This document shows, one piece after another, positions 1 through 10,684 of a DNA stretch of 30,087 nt. The position numbers and the translations under genes are program-made. Each line of letters starts with the position of its first letter. Within the stretch, counting starts at the first letter, position 1. The stretch is from Chara braunii (Eukaryota > Streptophyta > Charophyceae > Charales > Characeae), in contig BFEA01000179.1 in assembly GCA_003427395.1 (NCBI GenBank), positions 1,643,920-1,674,006 on the forward strand. Direction: 5' to 3'. The notes under the pieces were generated by a model. The model did no database searches. It saw only the letters and a program-made list of their open reading frames with translations, and had not been told where the DNA came from.

Positions 1-480
1 ATTAAACAAGATTTGCCTGAGCATTACATCCGAATTCCTTACCAAATTTGAAATAAAAATAAAATATGGAAAATAAATACTAATAATAAAAATAAATAAA
101 AATAAAAAGAGAATTAAATTTAGTGAGTGCGCAAGCATGTTTTCGACACTGCCATCTTTGGCGATTTTTCATTTCTTTTTGGAATAGCTAAATGCCCTGA
201 AAATATACAGATGTGTATTTCACGTAGTACAAAACCCACTGAAAAAGTTTAAAAAAATAATAAAAATTGTTTAGACCCCGAACTAAAGTGAAAACAAAAA
301 GTAAAAAGTGAAAAAATACGTGGGCGAGCACGTTTTGATACCACCATCTTTGGCGATTTTTAATTGTTATTTGGCTTATCCAAATAACTTGAAAATTTAC
401 AGGCATGTACCTCACGTGATAGAGAACTCACAAAAAAAAATCAGAAAAAAATAATTATTTTTAGGCCCCGAAATAATTTT
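1..480. repeat. AT-rich flank with a degenerate ~192-bp tandem repeat
   Basis: Two diverged copies are visible. The core ccatctttggcgattttt occurs near 152 and again near 344, 192 bases apart, each preceded by a gc(a/g)agcacgtttt-like stretch and followed by a segment ending in cacgt. The region is A/T-rich with poly-A runs and shows no convincing gene. It lies outside the LTR element and is host DNA or an older repeat. Confidence 0.6.
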
Positions 481-531
481 TGGCGGGGGTCGAATGCCAT
501 CGGGTTCAGACCCCGTACGGGACCCCGAACG

Positions 532-575
532 CCCGTACGTACGGAGGTCTGCCCGGGGACCTCCGTACGTACGGG
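532..575. repeat. Perfect 18-bp inverted repeat (hairpin), CGTACG-rich
   Basis: The left arm at 532-549 (CCCGTACGTACGGAGGTC) is exactly the reverse complement of the right arm at 558-575, with an 8-base GC-rich loop at 550-557. A partial third copy of the CCCGTACGG motif sits just upstream near 511. The GC-rich stem is sharply bounded by AT-rich DNA on both sides. It may be the end or centre of a small mobile element; no family was recognised. Confidence 0.8.
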
Positions 576-583
576 CTGGTGAC

Positions 584-622
584 CCTGATTATTATTATTA
601 TAATTATTATTTTATTATTATT
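584..622. repeat. (ATT)n microsatellite
   Basis: An imperfect ATT/TAT trinucleotide run immediately follows the GC-rich hairpin. Confidence 0.85.
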
Positions 623-1340
623 ACAATCAGACTTGTTCTCACTCACACGTCTCATGCATGTAAACAGTAGCGCAGTAAGGTGGGGACACTCGCTCACCCA
701 GAAACTCAGAGATATGCCTTTCAGATATGAGTTCACTTTCTACTGGCTATGGCGACTCAACGACCGAAACAGCTCACTGTTCACATACACCGGATTACCT
801 TGGGTATCCCACACGCATAACTCTGAACACTTGCACATACACACACACACGCTTTACTCCAACTACAGCTATGGTTGCCTCTACCCTATCAATACACTCA
901 GCTCCTTTTCTCTCGCCCACTTCAGCTCCGGGCTCACTACAGACCATCTCGTACGGGACTTTGTGGCATCGTGTCCACATAGCTCACGCAAGAATGAATG
1001 AATGGTTGGACGCTGCCCCTTGACTTTACTTTTGTAGCTCGTGGGTCTGCCCCTTCCCATCGGCCTATGATACACACAGTCCCTGTTGCCTACTCGTGAA
1101 ACACAGTCATAAGTATGATGCAGATTCCAGAACCGGCCAGATAATACAGAGTTATACAGATGCAAGCGTACCTTGGACGGACTCAGGGCTGACTCGGACT
1201 GCAATTAAAACACTCTCACGTGTTCATCAGGGTGTGAATGCCTTGGCCTCGAGTTGTAGACGAAGGGCCAGGGCGTAGATCATACACGGACGAAGGAGGG
1301 AGAGGAGAGAGACGAAGAGGGAGGAGAAGGAAGATAACGT
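623..1340. other. Flanking DNA without recognisable gene
   Basis: There is a short (CA)n run around 836-851 and a purine-rich GGAGAG stretch at 1288-1335 just before the element. Open frames here are short and have no recognisable protein features. The five bases before the LTR (1336-1340, aacgt) would be one copy of the target-site duplication; its partner lies beyond the window. Confidence 0.5.
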
Positions 1341-1515
1341 TGTAGGGTCAAACCCCAGTAGACTTTCGAGCCTAAGTCGACCCCGCTGCGGGTCCCAGTT
1401 GGCTCGGCCCGCCCACGCTCATGCTCAGGGCGCGGGCTGTTCGTCCCGAGGTCACCCCCACCTTGTGCTTTGAGATGGATGGGGGTGGGCCATCGCGCGA
1501 GAGAGCTTTGATATT

Positions 1516-1530
1516 GGGGATGTAGCTCAG
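1516..1530 (+). other. tRNA-Ala 5'-end-like segment in the LTR
   Basis: GGGGATGTAGCTCAG equals the first 15 bases (acceptor arm and A box) of plant cytosolic tRNA-Ala as I know it. A further GGTGGTAG...CTCGC resemblance follows at 1544-1556. There is no anticodon or T arm, so it is not a gene. On the element's RNA this segment is antisense and would be complementary to the tRNA 5' end. The other LTR keeps 14 of the 15 bases at 28262-28275. Confidence 0.5.
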
Positions 1531-1582
1531 CCCTCACGCCGGGTGGTAGTCTCGCAGGTCGTTCCGCAATGCGGAATTTTTT

Positions 1583-1588
1583 TTTATT
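1583..1588 (-). promoter_or_regulatory. Candidate polyadenylation signal AATAAA in LTR
   Basis: Minus-strand AATAAA lies about 240 bases before the 3' end of the LTR and is conserved in the other LTR at 28334-28329. Its position fits the R region. The surrounding A-run makes a chance match easy. Confidence 0.35.
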
Positions 1589-2511
1589 CTTTGTTGTGTT
1601 CTCATGCAATTGCTCCTTCTAATACACAGGCAGTCCAGGGATTCTTTGAGTGTTTCTCTTCTCTTATGCGTAGGCTAAGCGTCATCCTTAGGCCACGCAC
1701 CATTTCCCTAACCATTGTGGCTACATGGCGTCATCGGGGGGGCGGCCAAACAGTCCTCTCCCTCGCCTCTACGCATCCATCGGGCCTCACAATTTGCTTT
1801 CTTCCTTGTTGAAGTAGGACCCTTAGTCTTTTCGGGGTCCTCATATGCATACACACACAACTTCACATTTTCCTTAGTACGATTGCATTTTCATTTACAT
1901 TCCAAGTCTCCAGGCGCAAAAGTCATTTCCATGGGTTGGCTCTATGTCAAGGGTCCCATAGCCTCTTTGTCCCTCTTCCCTTTCTCTCTTGGTGCTTGGT
2001 GCCTCTTGCCCCTATCCCGCTCAAGGCATTTCTAACCATCACTCACCTGCACAATCCCACACCAGCAAGAAGATCCATACAATCCCCCGTTGGGGGTCAA
2101 TATATAACCCTTCCCACATGCCTATCTTTTCAAATCCTCTGGCCGTTCTTTATTCCCTCTTGTTGCTCAATCAACCCATGCTCTTCTCATAGTCATGTAA
2201 TCGGGGAAATTATTGAGTCAAACTGACCTGACTGTCAACTTATGTTCTCTTCCGGATTTCGCCTTTCTCCCACTTTTTCAAACGTCCTTTCTCTTTTGCC
2301 TCCTTGGTGGCACAAGGGACCGACTATCCTCCCCTTACCCTCTTTCTCCACCAAGTGAAGTCTGATTTCGTTTACCGTCCGTACCCTGACAATGTTTTCC
2401 AAGTGAGGGGAGAAGGGTTAGTCATATGCCAAGTGAGGGAACGGGAGACATAGAGAGAGAAAGTAAAGTAGTAAAGGGGGGCGAAAGAGGGTCTGGAGGA
2501 GGAAGGAGGGA

Positions 2512-2512
2512 A

Positions 2513-2591
<79 letters not shown>
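2512..2591. repeat. (GA)n microsatellite in the left LTR
   Basis: A nearly pure AG run of about 75 bases. The orthologous place in the right LTR (29240-29311) has a shorter, interrupted AG run followed by a poly-A run, so this site has changed since insertion. Confidence 0.95.
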
Positions 2592-2594
<3 letters not shown>

Positions 2595-2659
2595 AAAAAT
2601 ACTAATCAAACCAGCTTCCCGTAACAGCAACCAAATGTCGATCACCCGTCCCATAGTGA

Positions 2660-5447
2660 GAGATTTAATAAGTGTATCTCGGAATAACCTGACAATAAGA
2701 AGCTAGACTAATGGAAAACACATACTCATAGGGAAGGAGATCATCTAAACAAGATCCGGAACATCACATCAATCATGAACTTTGACAATGAGCGGCTAAA
2801 CTAATGGAAGCACATGCACAAAGAGAAGAGATTAACTAAGTAAAACGTCCGGAACATCCCATCAATCATGAACTCGACAATGAGCGACTAGACTAGTGGA
2901 AAGCACATGCACAGAGAGAAAGGACCAACTAAGCAAACATCCGGAACATGAACTTGACAAGGAGAGGCTAGACTAGTGGAAGCACATGCACAAAGAGAAG
3001 AGATCACCAAACAAAGATCCGGAACATGAACTTGACAATGCACAAAGAGAAGAGATCACTAAGCAAAGATCCAGAACATCACATCAAACATGATCTTGAC
3101 AATGAGAGCCTAGGCTAGTGGAAAACACATGCACAAGGAGAAGAGACCAACTAAGCAAAGATCCGGAACACAAACTTGACAATGAGAGGCTAGACTAGTG
3201 GAAGCACATCCACAAAGAGAAAAGATCACTCAGCCAAGATCTGGAACATGAACTTGACAATGCACAAAGAAAAAGGATCAACTAAGGAAAGATCCGGAAC
3301 ATGAACTTGACAATGCACAAAGAGAAGAGATCAAGTAAGCAAAGATCCGGAATATGAACTTGACAATGCACAAAGAGAAGAGATCACTAAGCAAAGATCC
3401 GGAACATCACATCAAACATGGACTTGACAATGAGAGACAAGACTAGTGGAAAGCACACGCACAAGGAGAAGAGACTAACTAAGCAAAGATCGAGAATATG
3501 AACTTGACAATGCACAAAGAGAAGGGATAAACTAAGCAAAAATCTGGAACATCAAACATGATCTTCACAATGAGAGACTAGACTAGTGGAAAGCACATCC
3601 ACAAGGAGAAGAGACACACTAAGCAAAGATCCGGAATATGAACTTGACAATGCACAAAGAGAAGAGATCAACTAAGCAAAAATCCTTACTATGAACTTAA
3701 CAACGCACAAAGAGAAGGGATCAACTAAGCAAAGATCCGGAACATGAACTTGACAATGCACAAAGAGAAAGGATCAACTAAGCAAAGATCCGGAACATGA
3801 ACTTGATAATACACAAAGAGAACAGATCAACTAAGCAAAGATCCGACACGTGAACTTGATAATGAGAGACTNAGATCAACTAAGCAAAGATCCGACACGT
3901 GAACTTGATAATGAGAGACTAGACTAGTGGAAACACATGCACAAAGAGGAGAGATCACTAAGCAAAGATCCGGAACATGAACTTGACAATGCACAAAGAG
4001 AAAGGATCAACTAAGCAAAGATCCGGAACATGAACTTGACAATGCACAAAAAGGAAGGATCAACTTAAACAAAGATCCGGAACATGAACTTGACAATGCA
4101 CAAAGAGGAAGGATCAACTTAAGCAAAGATCCGGAACATGAACGTGACAATGCAAAAAGAGAAGAGATCAACTAAACAAAGATCCGGAACATGAATTTGA
4201 CAATGCACAAAGAGAAAGGATCAACTAAGCAAGGATTCGGAACATGAACTTGACAATGCACAAAGGGAAGATATCAACTAAGCAAAGATCCGGAACATCA
4301 CATCAAACATGGACTTGACAATGAGAGACTAGACTAGTGGAAAGCACATGCACAAGGAGAAGAGACTAACTAAGCAAAGATCCGGAATAAGAACTTGACA
4401 ATGCACAAAGAGAAGGGACCAACTAAGCAAAGATCCGGAATATAAACTTGACAATGCACAAATAGAAGGGATCAACTAAGCAAAGATCCGGAACCTAAAC
4501 TTGACAATGCACAAAGAGAAAGCATCAACTAAGCAAAGATCCGGAACATGAACTTGACGATCCACAAAGAGAAGAGATCAACTAAGAAAAGATCCGACAC
4601 GTGAACTTGACAATGGGGGACTAGACTAGTGGAAGCACATGCACAAAGAGGAGAGATCACTAAACAAAGATCCGGAACATGAACTTGACAATGCACAAAG
4701 AGAAAGGATCAACTAAGCAAAGATCCGGAACATGAGCTTGACAATGCACAAAAAGGAAGGATCAACTTAAGCAAAGATCCGAAACATGAACTTGACAATG
4801 CACAAAGAGAAGAGATGAACTAAGCAAAAATCCGGAACATGAACTTGACAATGCACAAAGAGAAAAAATCAACTAAGCAAAGATCCGGAACATGAACTTG
4901 ACGATGCACAAAGAGGAATGATCAACTTAAGCAAGGATCCGGAACATGAATTTCACAATGCACAAAGAGAAGAGGTCAACGAAGCAAAGAGCCGGAGCAT
5001 GAACTTGACAATGCACAAAGAGAAAGGATCAACTAAGCAAAGATCCGAAACATGAACTTGACAATTCACAAAGGGAAGAGATCAACTAAGCAAAAATCTA
5101 GCACGTGAACTTGACAATGAGGGAGTAGACTAGTGGAAGCACATGCACAAAGAGAAAAGATCACTAAGCAAAGATCCGGAACATGAACTTGACAATGCAC
5201 AAATAGAAAGGATCAACTAAGCAAAGATCCGGAATATGAACTTGACAATGCATAAAGAGAAAGGATAAACTAAGCAAAGATTCGGAACATGAACTTGACA
5301 ATGCACAAAGACGAAGGATCAACTAAGCAAAAATTCGGAACATGAACTGGAGAATGCACAAAGAGAAGAGATGAACTAAGCAAAGATTCGGCACGTGAAC
5401 TTGACAATGGGAGACTGGACTAGTGGAAGCACATGCATAAAGAGGAG
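2660..5447. repeat. 53-bp satellite array inside the LTR
   Basis: About 2.8 kb of tandem units have a core of gatccggaacatgaacttg, then acaatgcacaaagagaag and atcaactaagcaaa. The basic period is about 53 bases. A longer variant inserts a segment containing gactagactagtggaa and cacatgcacaa, giving units of about 85-90 bases that recur every several short units. That is a higher-order pattern. Units differ by scattered substitutions. The array also occupies the right LTR from about 29430 to the window end, so it is part of the element. One N is present at 3872. Confidence 0.95.
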
Positions 5448-5870
5448 ATCATCCGGAATATCACACCGAGTATGAACAAGACAAAAAGATGCTAGGCTAA
5501 TGAAGAGCACATGCATATGAAGGGGAGATCATCCGGAACATTACACCCTGTATGAAGAAGACAACGAAATGCTAGACTAATGAAGAGCACATGCAGATGA
5601 AGGGAAGATCATCCGGAACATCACCCCAAGTATGAACAAGACAAAAGGATGTTGAACTAACGAAAAAGCACATGCATATGAACGGAAGATCATCCGGAAC
5701 ATCACGCCAAGTGTGGACAAGACAAAGAGATGCTAGACTAATGAAAAACACATGCACATGAAGGGAAGATCATCCGAAACATCACCCCAAGTATGAGCAA
5801 GACAAGGAGATGCTAGGCTAATGAAAAACACATGCATATGAAGGGAGAATCATCCGGAACATCACATGCT
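5448..5870. repeat. ~80-bp tandem repeat, about five copies
   Basis: Units begin with gatcatccggaacatcac near 5446, 5527, 5606, 5688, 5768 and 5847. Each contains tatgaacaagacaa, gatgctagactaatgaa and cacatgcatatgaagg. The core atccggaacat and the cacatgca block are shared with the neighbouring 53-bp satellite, so the two families are related. Confidence 0.9.
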
Positions 5871-6490
5871 ATCACGTGAGTGAAAACAAGAGTCTAAGTA
5901 GGCAAAATCACCAAGGTTGAATCAAAGGTCATCCATGGGAGTAGCGGTGCACTACTTCCTAGTGTATGAGTGAAAATTACAGGTTTGGAGAGCCCATGTC
6001 ACCATGATTGTATCATGGATCAATCATGGGTGTACCGCTATACCACCTACTAGTATGAGTGTGAAAATCACAAGTTTCAAGTTCCCAAATCACCAAGATT
6101 GCATCATGGATCACTCATGGGTGAGGCGCCACACTACCTACTAGTGTGAGTGTGAAAAACACAAAATTGAAGCTCTCATATCACCAAGATTGTGTCAAGA
6201 AGCATCCACGTGTGGAGCGCTACACTACCTACTAGTGTGAGTGTGAAAATCACAAGTTTGAAGCTTCCAAATCACCAAGATTGCATCAAGAAGCATCCAT
6301 GTGTGAAGCGCTACACTACCTACTAGTGTGAGNGTGAAAATCACAAGTTTGAAGCTCCCAAATCACCAAGATTGCATCAAGAAGCATCCTTGTGTGAAGC
6401 GCTACACTACCTAGTGAGAATGTGAAAAATATAAGTTTAAAGAACCCATATCACCAAGATTACATCAAGAAGCATCTATGAAAGAATCAG
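5871..6490. repeat. ~90-bp tandem repeat, about seven copies
   Basis: Units contain atcaccaagattgcatcaag, agcatccatgtgtgaagcg, ctacactacctactagtgtg and gtgaaaatcacaagtttgaag. Starts recur about every 90 bases (near 6088, 6180, 6270, 6361 and 6450). There is no similarity to the 53/80-bp family. An N at 6333 replaces an expected t. Confidence 0.9.
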
Positions 6491-6539
6491 CGTACCACCC
6501 TCTAGTGTATAAGTGAAAGAGGAGAGTTTGGGTAGCCCA

Positions 6540-6815
6540 TGAAAGAGGGAAGATGAAGTAAGAGAAGATGGAGGAGAAGGGGTGAGAGACGAGGGAGATG
6601 GAGATGGAGAAGAAGAGGAAGAAGACAAAGAGAATGAAAGTGAAGAGGAGGCAGGAGGGGATGAAGAGGGGAGAGAAGAGAAGGAAGAAGGAGGGAGTGA
6701 GGAGGGGGAAAAGGAAGAAGAAGTAGGAGAAGAAGAAGAAGAAGAAGAAAAAGAAGAAGAAGAGGAAGAAGAAGAGGAAGAAGAAGATGAAGGTGAAGAA
6801 GTCTCCTCCTTCCTC
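6540..6815. repeat. Purine-rich GAA/GAG tract
   Basis: About 275 bases almost free of pyrimidines on the + strand, becoming (GAA)n at 6718-6790. The Glu-rich frame it opens is a composition artefact. Confidence 0.85.
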
Positions 6816-8460
6816 TCATCTTGTTGATTCCTTGATGTTGGTGTCCTCTTGATGAAGCTTCCCTCTCCTTGCTCAATCCCCTCTTGGCTATGACTTCCTC
6901 CTTCTCCAAGCCCCTCTCTCCTCCTTCCTCACTCTCTCCCAGGTTATGGCAAACTCCCCCTGCTATGGCTATAGAGTCTTCTCTTCTAGGGGGGCTAATT
7001 GGGCTCCTCTAGCTTCTCCTTCTCTCATACACCCAGGAGGGATATGGCGAATCACCTCCCAAGTGTCTCTCCTACCATCACTATCCTCTAGAGTCCTCTC
7101 TTCTACCTCCTAGTCTCCTCTAAGCTCTCCCACTAGCATGGGCTCCTCCCCTCTCACTCCAAGTGCAAAGGTGCTCATGTGAGCTCACTTGGGCATCATG
7201 GGCACTCCTCATGCAAATGTGAGAGTGACGGACTGCATCCTCAGCTTATGTAGGCTGAAACTAGCAGTCCGGCCAGCCCATGAGCCTCCCCATGAGCCTT
7301 TAGGTGAACCGAGGTACCCCCAAGGCAAAACTCCCTCACTAGGCCCTCCTGGAGGTATCTGGGCCTCATTTTGGCCAAGTACATGCAGTCCAAGTGATTG
7401 GTACCAACTCGAACTGCCTCTTGGCCTACTCCGGCCTCTTTTTCATTGCTCAAATGCTGCCCCCTAGGGCCCTAGTGCCCTAAGGGGCAGCAATACTTGA
7501 AAGAAAAAGGCCTTGTGGGTCTTTTTCTCGATTTTTACAAGTTTCGGCCTCCTTTGGGTAGGCCGGAGCATTTTTCCATGTGGCGGCACAATTTCAGCCT
7601 TGGATCTGGCTGAGATCCAAGGCCAGCAATAATCCGAGCTACCCCCTAGTAGCTCTTGCTTCAATTTTGAGCCCCTAAGTCTACTTTTTTAATTTTTGGT
7701 GCATCTGGCTCTCTTTTTGGGCCAAATGCATAGTTTTGGCCTTTTCCCTCTTTTGTTTCTTTCCATTTTGGCCTTCCACCACATTCCGGAGCTAACCGTT
7801 TTTAGCTGGCCCACAAAAAATGGCTAGTTCCTCTCTACCATGAGATCTGATCTCAGATCCATGATCAAAAAGAAATCCGGCCACTTCGTTTTTGCTTTTT
7901 CTCTCATTTTCTGCTTTTTAATTCAAATTTTATTGAGATATGGCCACAAGGGCCATATCTCTGCAATCCGGATTGCCCTCCCTCATTCTAGGAGGGATGA
8001 GGTCACAGTTGGGACCTGCCAGTCCCTACTGTGCAGGTCCCGATAGGCCGGCACACTCTCCTCCACTCTTTTCTCGCTCTTTATCTCATTCTCCCTCCTT
8101 TTTCACTCATTTTTCTTTCTTTTATTTTATTTCTGTTTTGACAAGTGTCAAACTGCTGTGCACCCTCTTTCTAGGCCCTAGGGCCTCATTCAAGGCCAGG
8201 TTCATGACTGTTACTTGACCGTTATATCTCGGATTCCAATAATGACACCCCCATGCTTCTAGGGGGCTCCATTTTACCCCCGTTTGCCCCATTTTGAGCC
8301 CCTTTTGCTCTGATTTTGTAAGGGCATCCTTTTTCTCATGTTGAGTCTTTCAAGGCTCTATTTTCTTATGCCTTGCTAGTCCGAGATATCCCCGACTGCT
8401 GGGCAGCCTTCCCAACATCCGTATTTCACTTTTCTTCCTCCCATGGCTCTCCCGCTTGCT
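6816..8460. other. Pyrimidine-rich LTR DNA without gene
   Basis: The + strand is rich in C and T with ctcctc and ggcc words. Open frames are short and low in complexity. A hairpin at 8011-8026 (gggacctgccagtccc) is the first of a small family found again at 9423 and 10661. Confidence 0.5.
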
Positions 8461-8463
8461 CCC

Positions 8464-8484
8464 ACTAGTGGTGCTAATATTTTT
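8464..8484 (+). repeat. Dispersed duplicate, copy 1 (partner 9885-9905)
   Basis: actagtggtgctaatatttt plus one further t is identical at 8464-8484 and 9885-9905. Weaker similarity follows both copies (ttgggac...tccccaccattc versus ttgggac...tccccgccact, then a gtcccgccgg-type segment). This suggests an old duplication of roughly 300 bases inside the LTR. Confidence 0.65.
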
Positions 8485-8889
8485 CACCGCCTAGATCCTC
8501 AATCTCGACGGTGCCGTTTGCTTGCACAATTGTTCCTTGTGTTTTGCTCATGGTTCCCTTGGGACATCGCAAGTCCCCACCATTCTCCTCTATACTAGTC
8601 TCATGTTCTTGTCCCGCCGGCGGTTCCGCCGGTGCATGTCCCGTTTTTCGATTTTTATTATTTTGACCCATTTAGTCCCCGACAACAGTCCGGACGGCAT
8701 CCCATTTTTATTTTTTTGGGGCCCATTGCCCTTTGCGGTCCCATCATTTCTACACGTGTGCCGATTTTTCTAGGTCGTGAGATCTCATCTCACGGTTGCC
8801 GTTTACCGTATTTACTTGCCCCTTGCTGAAATTGCTCCTTTCTAGCCTTCCGGGCTTGCCGTAACCCATTCCCCCTTGGCCTTGGCATC

Positions 8890-9187
8890 CCCATGCAGTC
8901 CGTAATTTCTCGGACAACAGTCATGGCTGTTTTTCTACACCCACAGCCCCACAACTTGCCCCATGTTAAAAGAAAATGAAGCGTTAAATTTTCTAGTGCA
9001 TCCGGGCTCAATATTGGCTCCGGATGCACCTAGAACATGTGTTTTCCCTCCCCCATGCAGTCCGTTGCAACTCGGACTGCAATGAGGGTTAATTCCTTGG
9101 CCCCAATGCCCTACTAGCCCTTACTCAAAAGAAAAAGAAACGGTCAATCCCCAAGTGCATCCGGACTTGATTTTGGCTCCGGATGCA
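8890..9187. repeat. Diverged ~160-bp tandem duplication with TCCGG hairpins
   Basis: The inverted repeat TGCATCCGG...CCGGATGCA occurs at 8997-9028 and 9156-9187, each with a 14-base loop, 159 bases apart. Shared flanks are an aaaagaaaa-type run before and acatgtgttt after. Between them at 9057-9080 is a second hairpin, GCAGTCCG...CGGACTGC. Related gcagtccg...cggac hairpins lie near 8893 and 9621. Confidence 0.75.
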
Positions 9188-9357
9188 CCTAAAACATGTG
9201 TTTCTCCTCATGCATGTAATCCATTTTATTCCTGTTGCAAGAGGCCTTGATTTTCTTTGATTTTCTCTGCAAAAATAAAAAAAAATCAAAGTCCTTTGTA
9301 ACCGCCATTTTGGTCACGGATGAATCTCCCCAAGTGACAATTTTTTACCGTTAAGGC

Positions 9358-9358
9358 C

Positions 9359-9390
<32 letters not shown>

Positions 9391-9405
9391 CTTTTCTTTA
9401 TTTTC
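9358..9405. repeat. (CTTTT)n microsatellite
   Basis: About seven consecutive CTTTT units in pyrimidine-rich LTR DNA. Confidence 0.9.
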
Positions 9406-9422
9406 TCCTTCTTTCTTGGACA

Positions 9423-9444
9423 GTAGGGACCTGCCAGTCCCTAC
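9423..9444. repeat. Hairpin GTAGGGAC...GTCCCTAC
   Basis: Perfect 8-bp arms with a 6-base loop. The inner gggacctgccagtccc is identical to 8011-8026 and close to the hairpin at the inferred LTR edge. Confidence 0.7.
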
Positions 9445-10020
9445 CTATGACAGTCTCTACTGACGGCCAACTCACTCACTCCCTCTCACTCTTTTTGTCT
9501 TATTCTCCCACCTTTTCTTTTCTTTTCTCTCTTTTTTTCTAGCATGTCAAGTGTCAAGTAGCCGTTAAGGCGCTTTTCTAGTCTCTTCCTCTTAGTTTTG
9601 GCCCTCCCTATGCCCAAGGTGCAGTCCGTTATTTCTCGGACGGCAATAATGGCCTTCCCATGCCAATGCGAACCTCCTTTACCTCCTACATTTCTCCCAC
9701 AATGGTCCCTCCTACTCCGATTTTCTCCTGGAGGGCTATTTTTCACATGGGGTCTTATTCGACTCTATTTTCTTGAGGGAGGCTGATCCGAGATTTTTCG
9801 GATTGCTCCCATGCCTCCCACTTCAGTTTTCTTTACTTTTCCTTTTCCTTTTGGCCTTTCCGTTTGTCACCACTAGCGCTTGCACTAGTGGTGCTAATAT
9901 TTTTGGCCGTTAAGATCAACATCTTGACGACGTACCTTGCATTTATTATTTTCCCTCATGTGGTGCCGCCATTCCTTCTTGGGACTTTTCACATGTCCCC
10001 GCCACTTGTCCCGTTGGTGG

Positions 10021-10146
10021 TCCCCGACACTTAATCCCGCCGGTGGTCCCCGATACTTAGTCCCGCCGGCGGTCCCCGACACTTAGTCCCGTCGGCGGTC
10101 CCCGACACTTAGTCCCGTCGGCGATCCCCGACACATTTCGCCCCAG
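10021..10146. repeat. 26-bp tandem repeat, five copies
   Basis: tccccga(c/t)ac starts at 10021, 10047, 10073, 10099 and 10125, exactly 26 bases apart, followed by ttagtcccg(c/t)cggcgg. It is GC-rich and well conserved between units, so probably recent. Confidence 0.95.
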
Positions 10147-10660
10147 ATGCCATTATTTTTACTTAGTCCCACGTGGTCCTGGGTGCCTTTCCCCGAGGTG
10201 TCCCATGCCCTTTGGGCGTCTTGCCGCCCCATAGTGACTCCTCTCCTTAGTCTTTCCTCGCACCTTGTGCGTGCCGATCTCCCTAGTCGTGGGCCTCCGC
10301 TCCAAGGCTCCCGTAGGTGGCCCCCACGTTGGCCCCTCATTTCCTGGCTTTCCGCGGCTCCTGGCGGCCCATCCCTCGACTTCCTCATTCCCTTATTGTT
10401 GTCGCGCTGCAATTGCTAGTTCAAAGGTCCTTTGACCTTAGTCCTATTGCATTCCGATGACCCTCCCGGCGTCCTGCTATGTTTTATGTGCCCCTGTCCT
10501 TGCGCTCGCTTGCTTGCCACTGCTTAGTTTTTTCCTCCTGTGGTTCTCGCCCCAGGACATTACTTCCTCCTACGGCCTAATCCTTTATCTTGTCTCACTC
10601 CGGATTTCTTTGTTGTGCACAGTTCGTCCGTATTCGGTCTCTCAAGTGATGAGAAGTTAT

Positions 10661-10684
10661 TCGGGACTCACCAGTCCCGATACA
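10661..10684 (-). repeat. Hairpin at the inferred inner edge of the LTR
   Basis: TCGGGACT (10661-10668) and AGTCCCGA (10673-10680) form a perfect 8-bp stem with a 4-base loop. The terminal TACA at 10681-10684 follows immediately. On the minus strand the LTR would start TGTATCGGGACT. Confidence 0.55.

Larger units (their letters stand above)
1341..10684 (-). repeat. 3' LTR (left copy), about 9.3 kb if the inner edge is right
   Basis: The outer edge at 1341 is firm because the alignment with the right copy starts at TGTAGGG in both. The similarity continues through (GA)n and into the 53-bp satellite up to the window end, so the LTR exceeds 2 kb. The inner edge is inferred: TACA at 10681-10684 complements the TGTA start and is followed by a pyrimidine block that is a polypurine tract on the minus strand. 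Over the first ~290 aligned bases I count about 15 substitutions plus a 6-bp indel against the right LTR. No protein-coding gene is seen inside. An alternative inner edge is near 12077. Confidence 0.6.

Noticed and set aside
480-1001. 173-codon + strand frame beginning in the hairpin
   Set aside because: Runs through the hairpin, (ATT)n and (CA)n; the product is low-complexity and not protein-like.
1516-1571. tRNA-Ala gene
   Set aside because: Only the 5' arm matches; no anticodon arm, T arm or acceptor 3' strand.
1280-1609. Minus-strand frame of 109 codons repeated at 28044-28355
   Set aside because: Present in both LTRs simply because the LTRs are duplicates. It crosses the LTR edge, and the indel between copies changes its register.
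2101-2107. TATA-box-like TTATATA on the minus strand in the left LTR
   Set aside because: The right LTR, which would drive transcription, reads acacata there, so the match is not conserved.
2418-2654. Leu/Ser-rich open frame over (GA)n
   Set aside because: Microsatellite artefact; the right-LTR counterpart (29178-29447) has a different length and Phe run.
2660-5870. CRISPR-like array
   Set aside because: Units are contiguous diverged tandem repeats without unique spacers, and the context is eukaryotic.
6582-6827. Glu-rich open frame on + strand and Leu-rich frame on - strand
   Set aside because: Both are translations of a GAA/GAG tract; no complex sequence beyond it.
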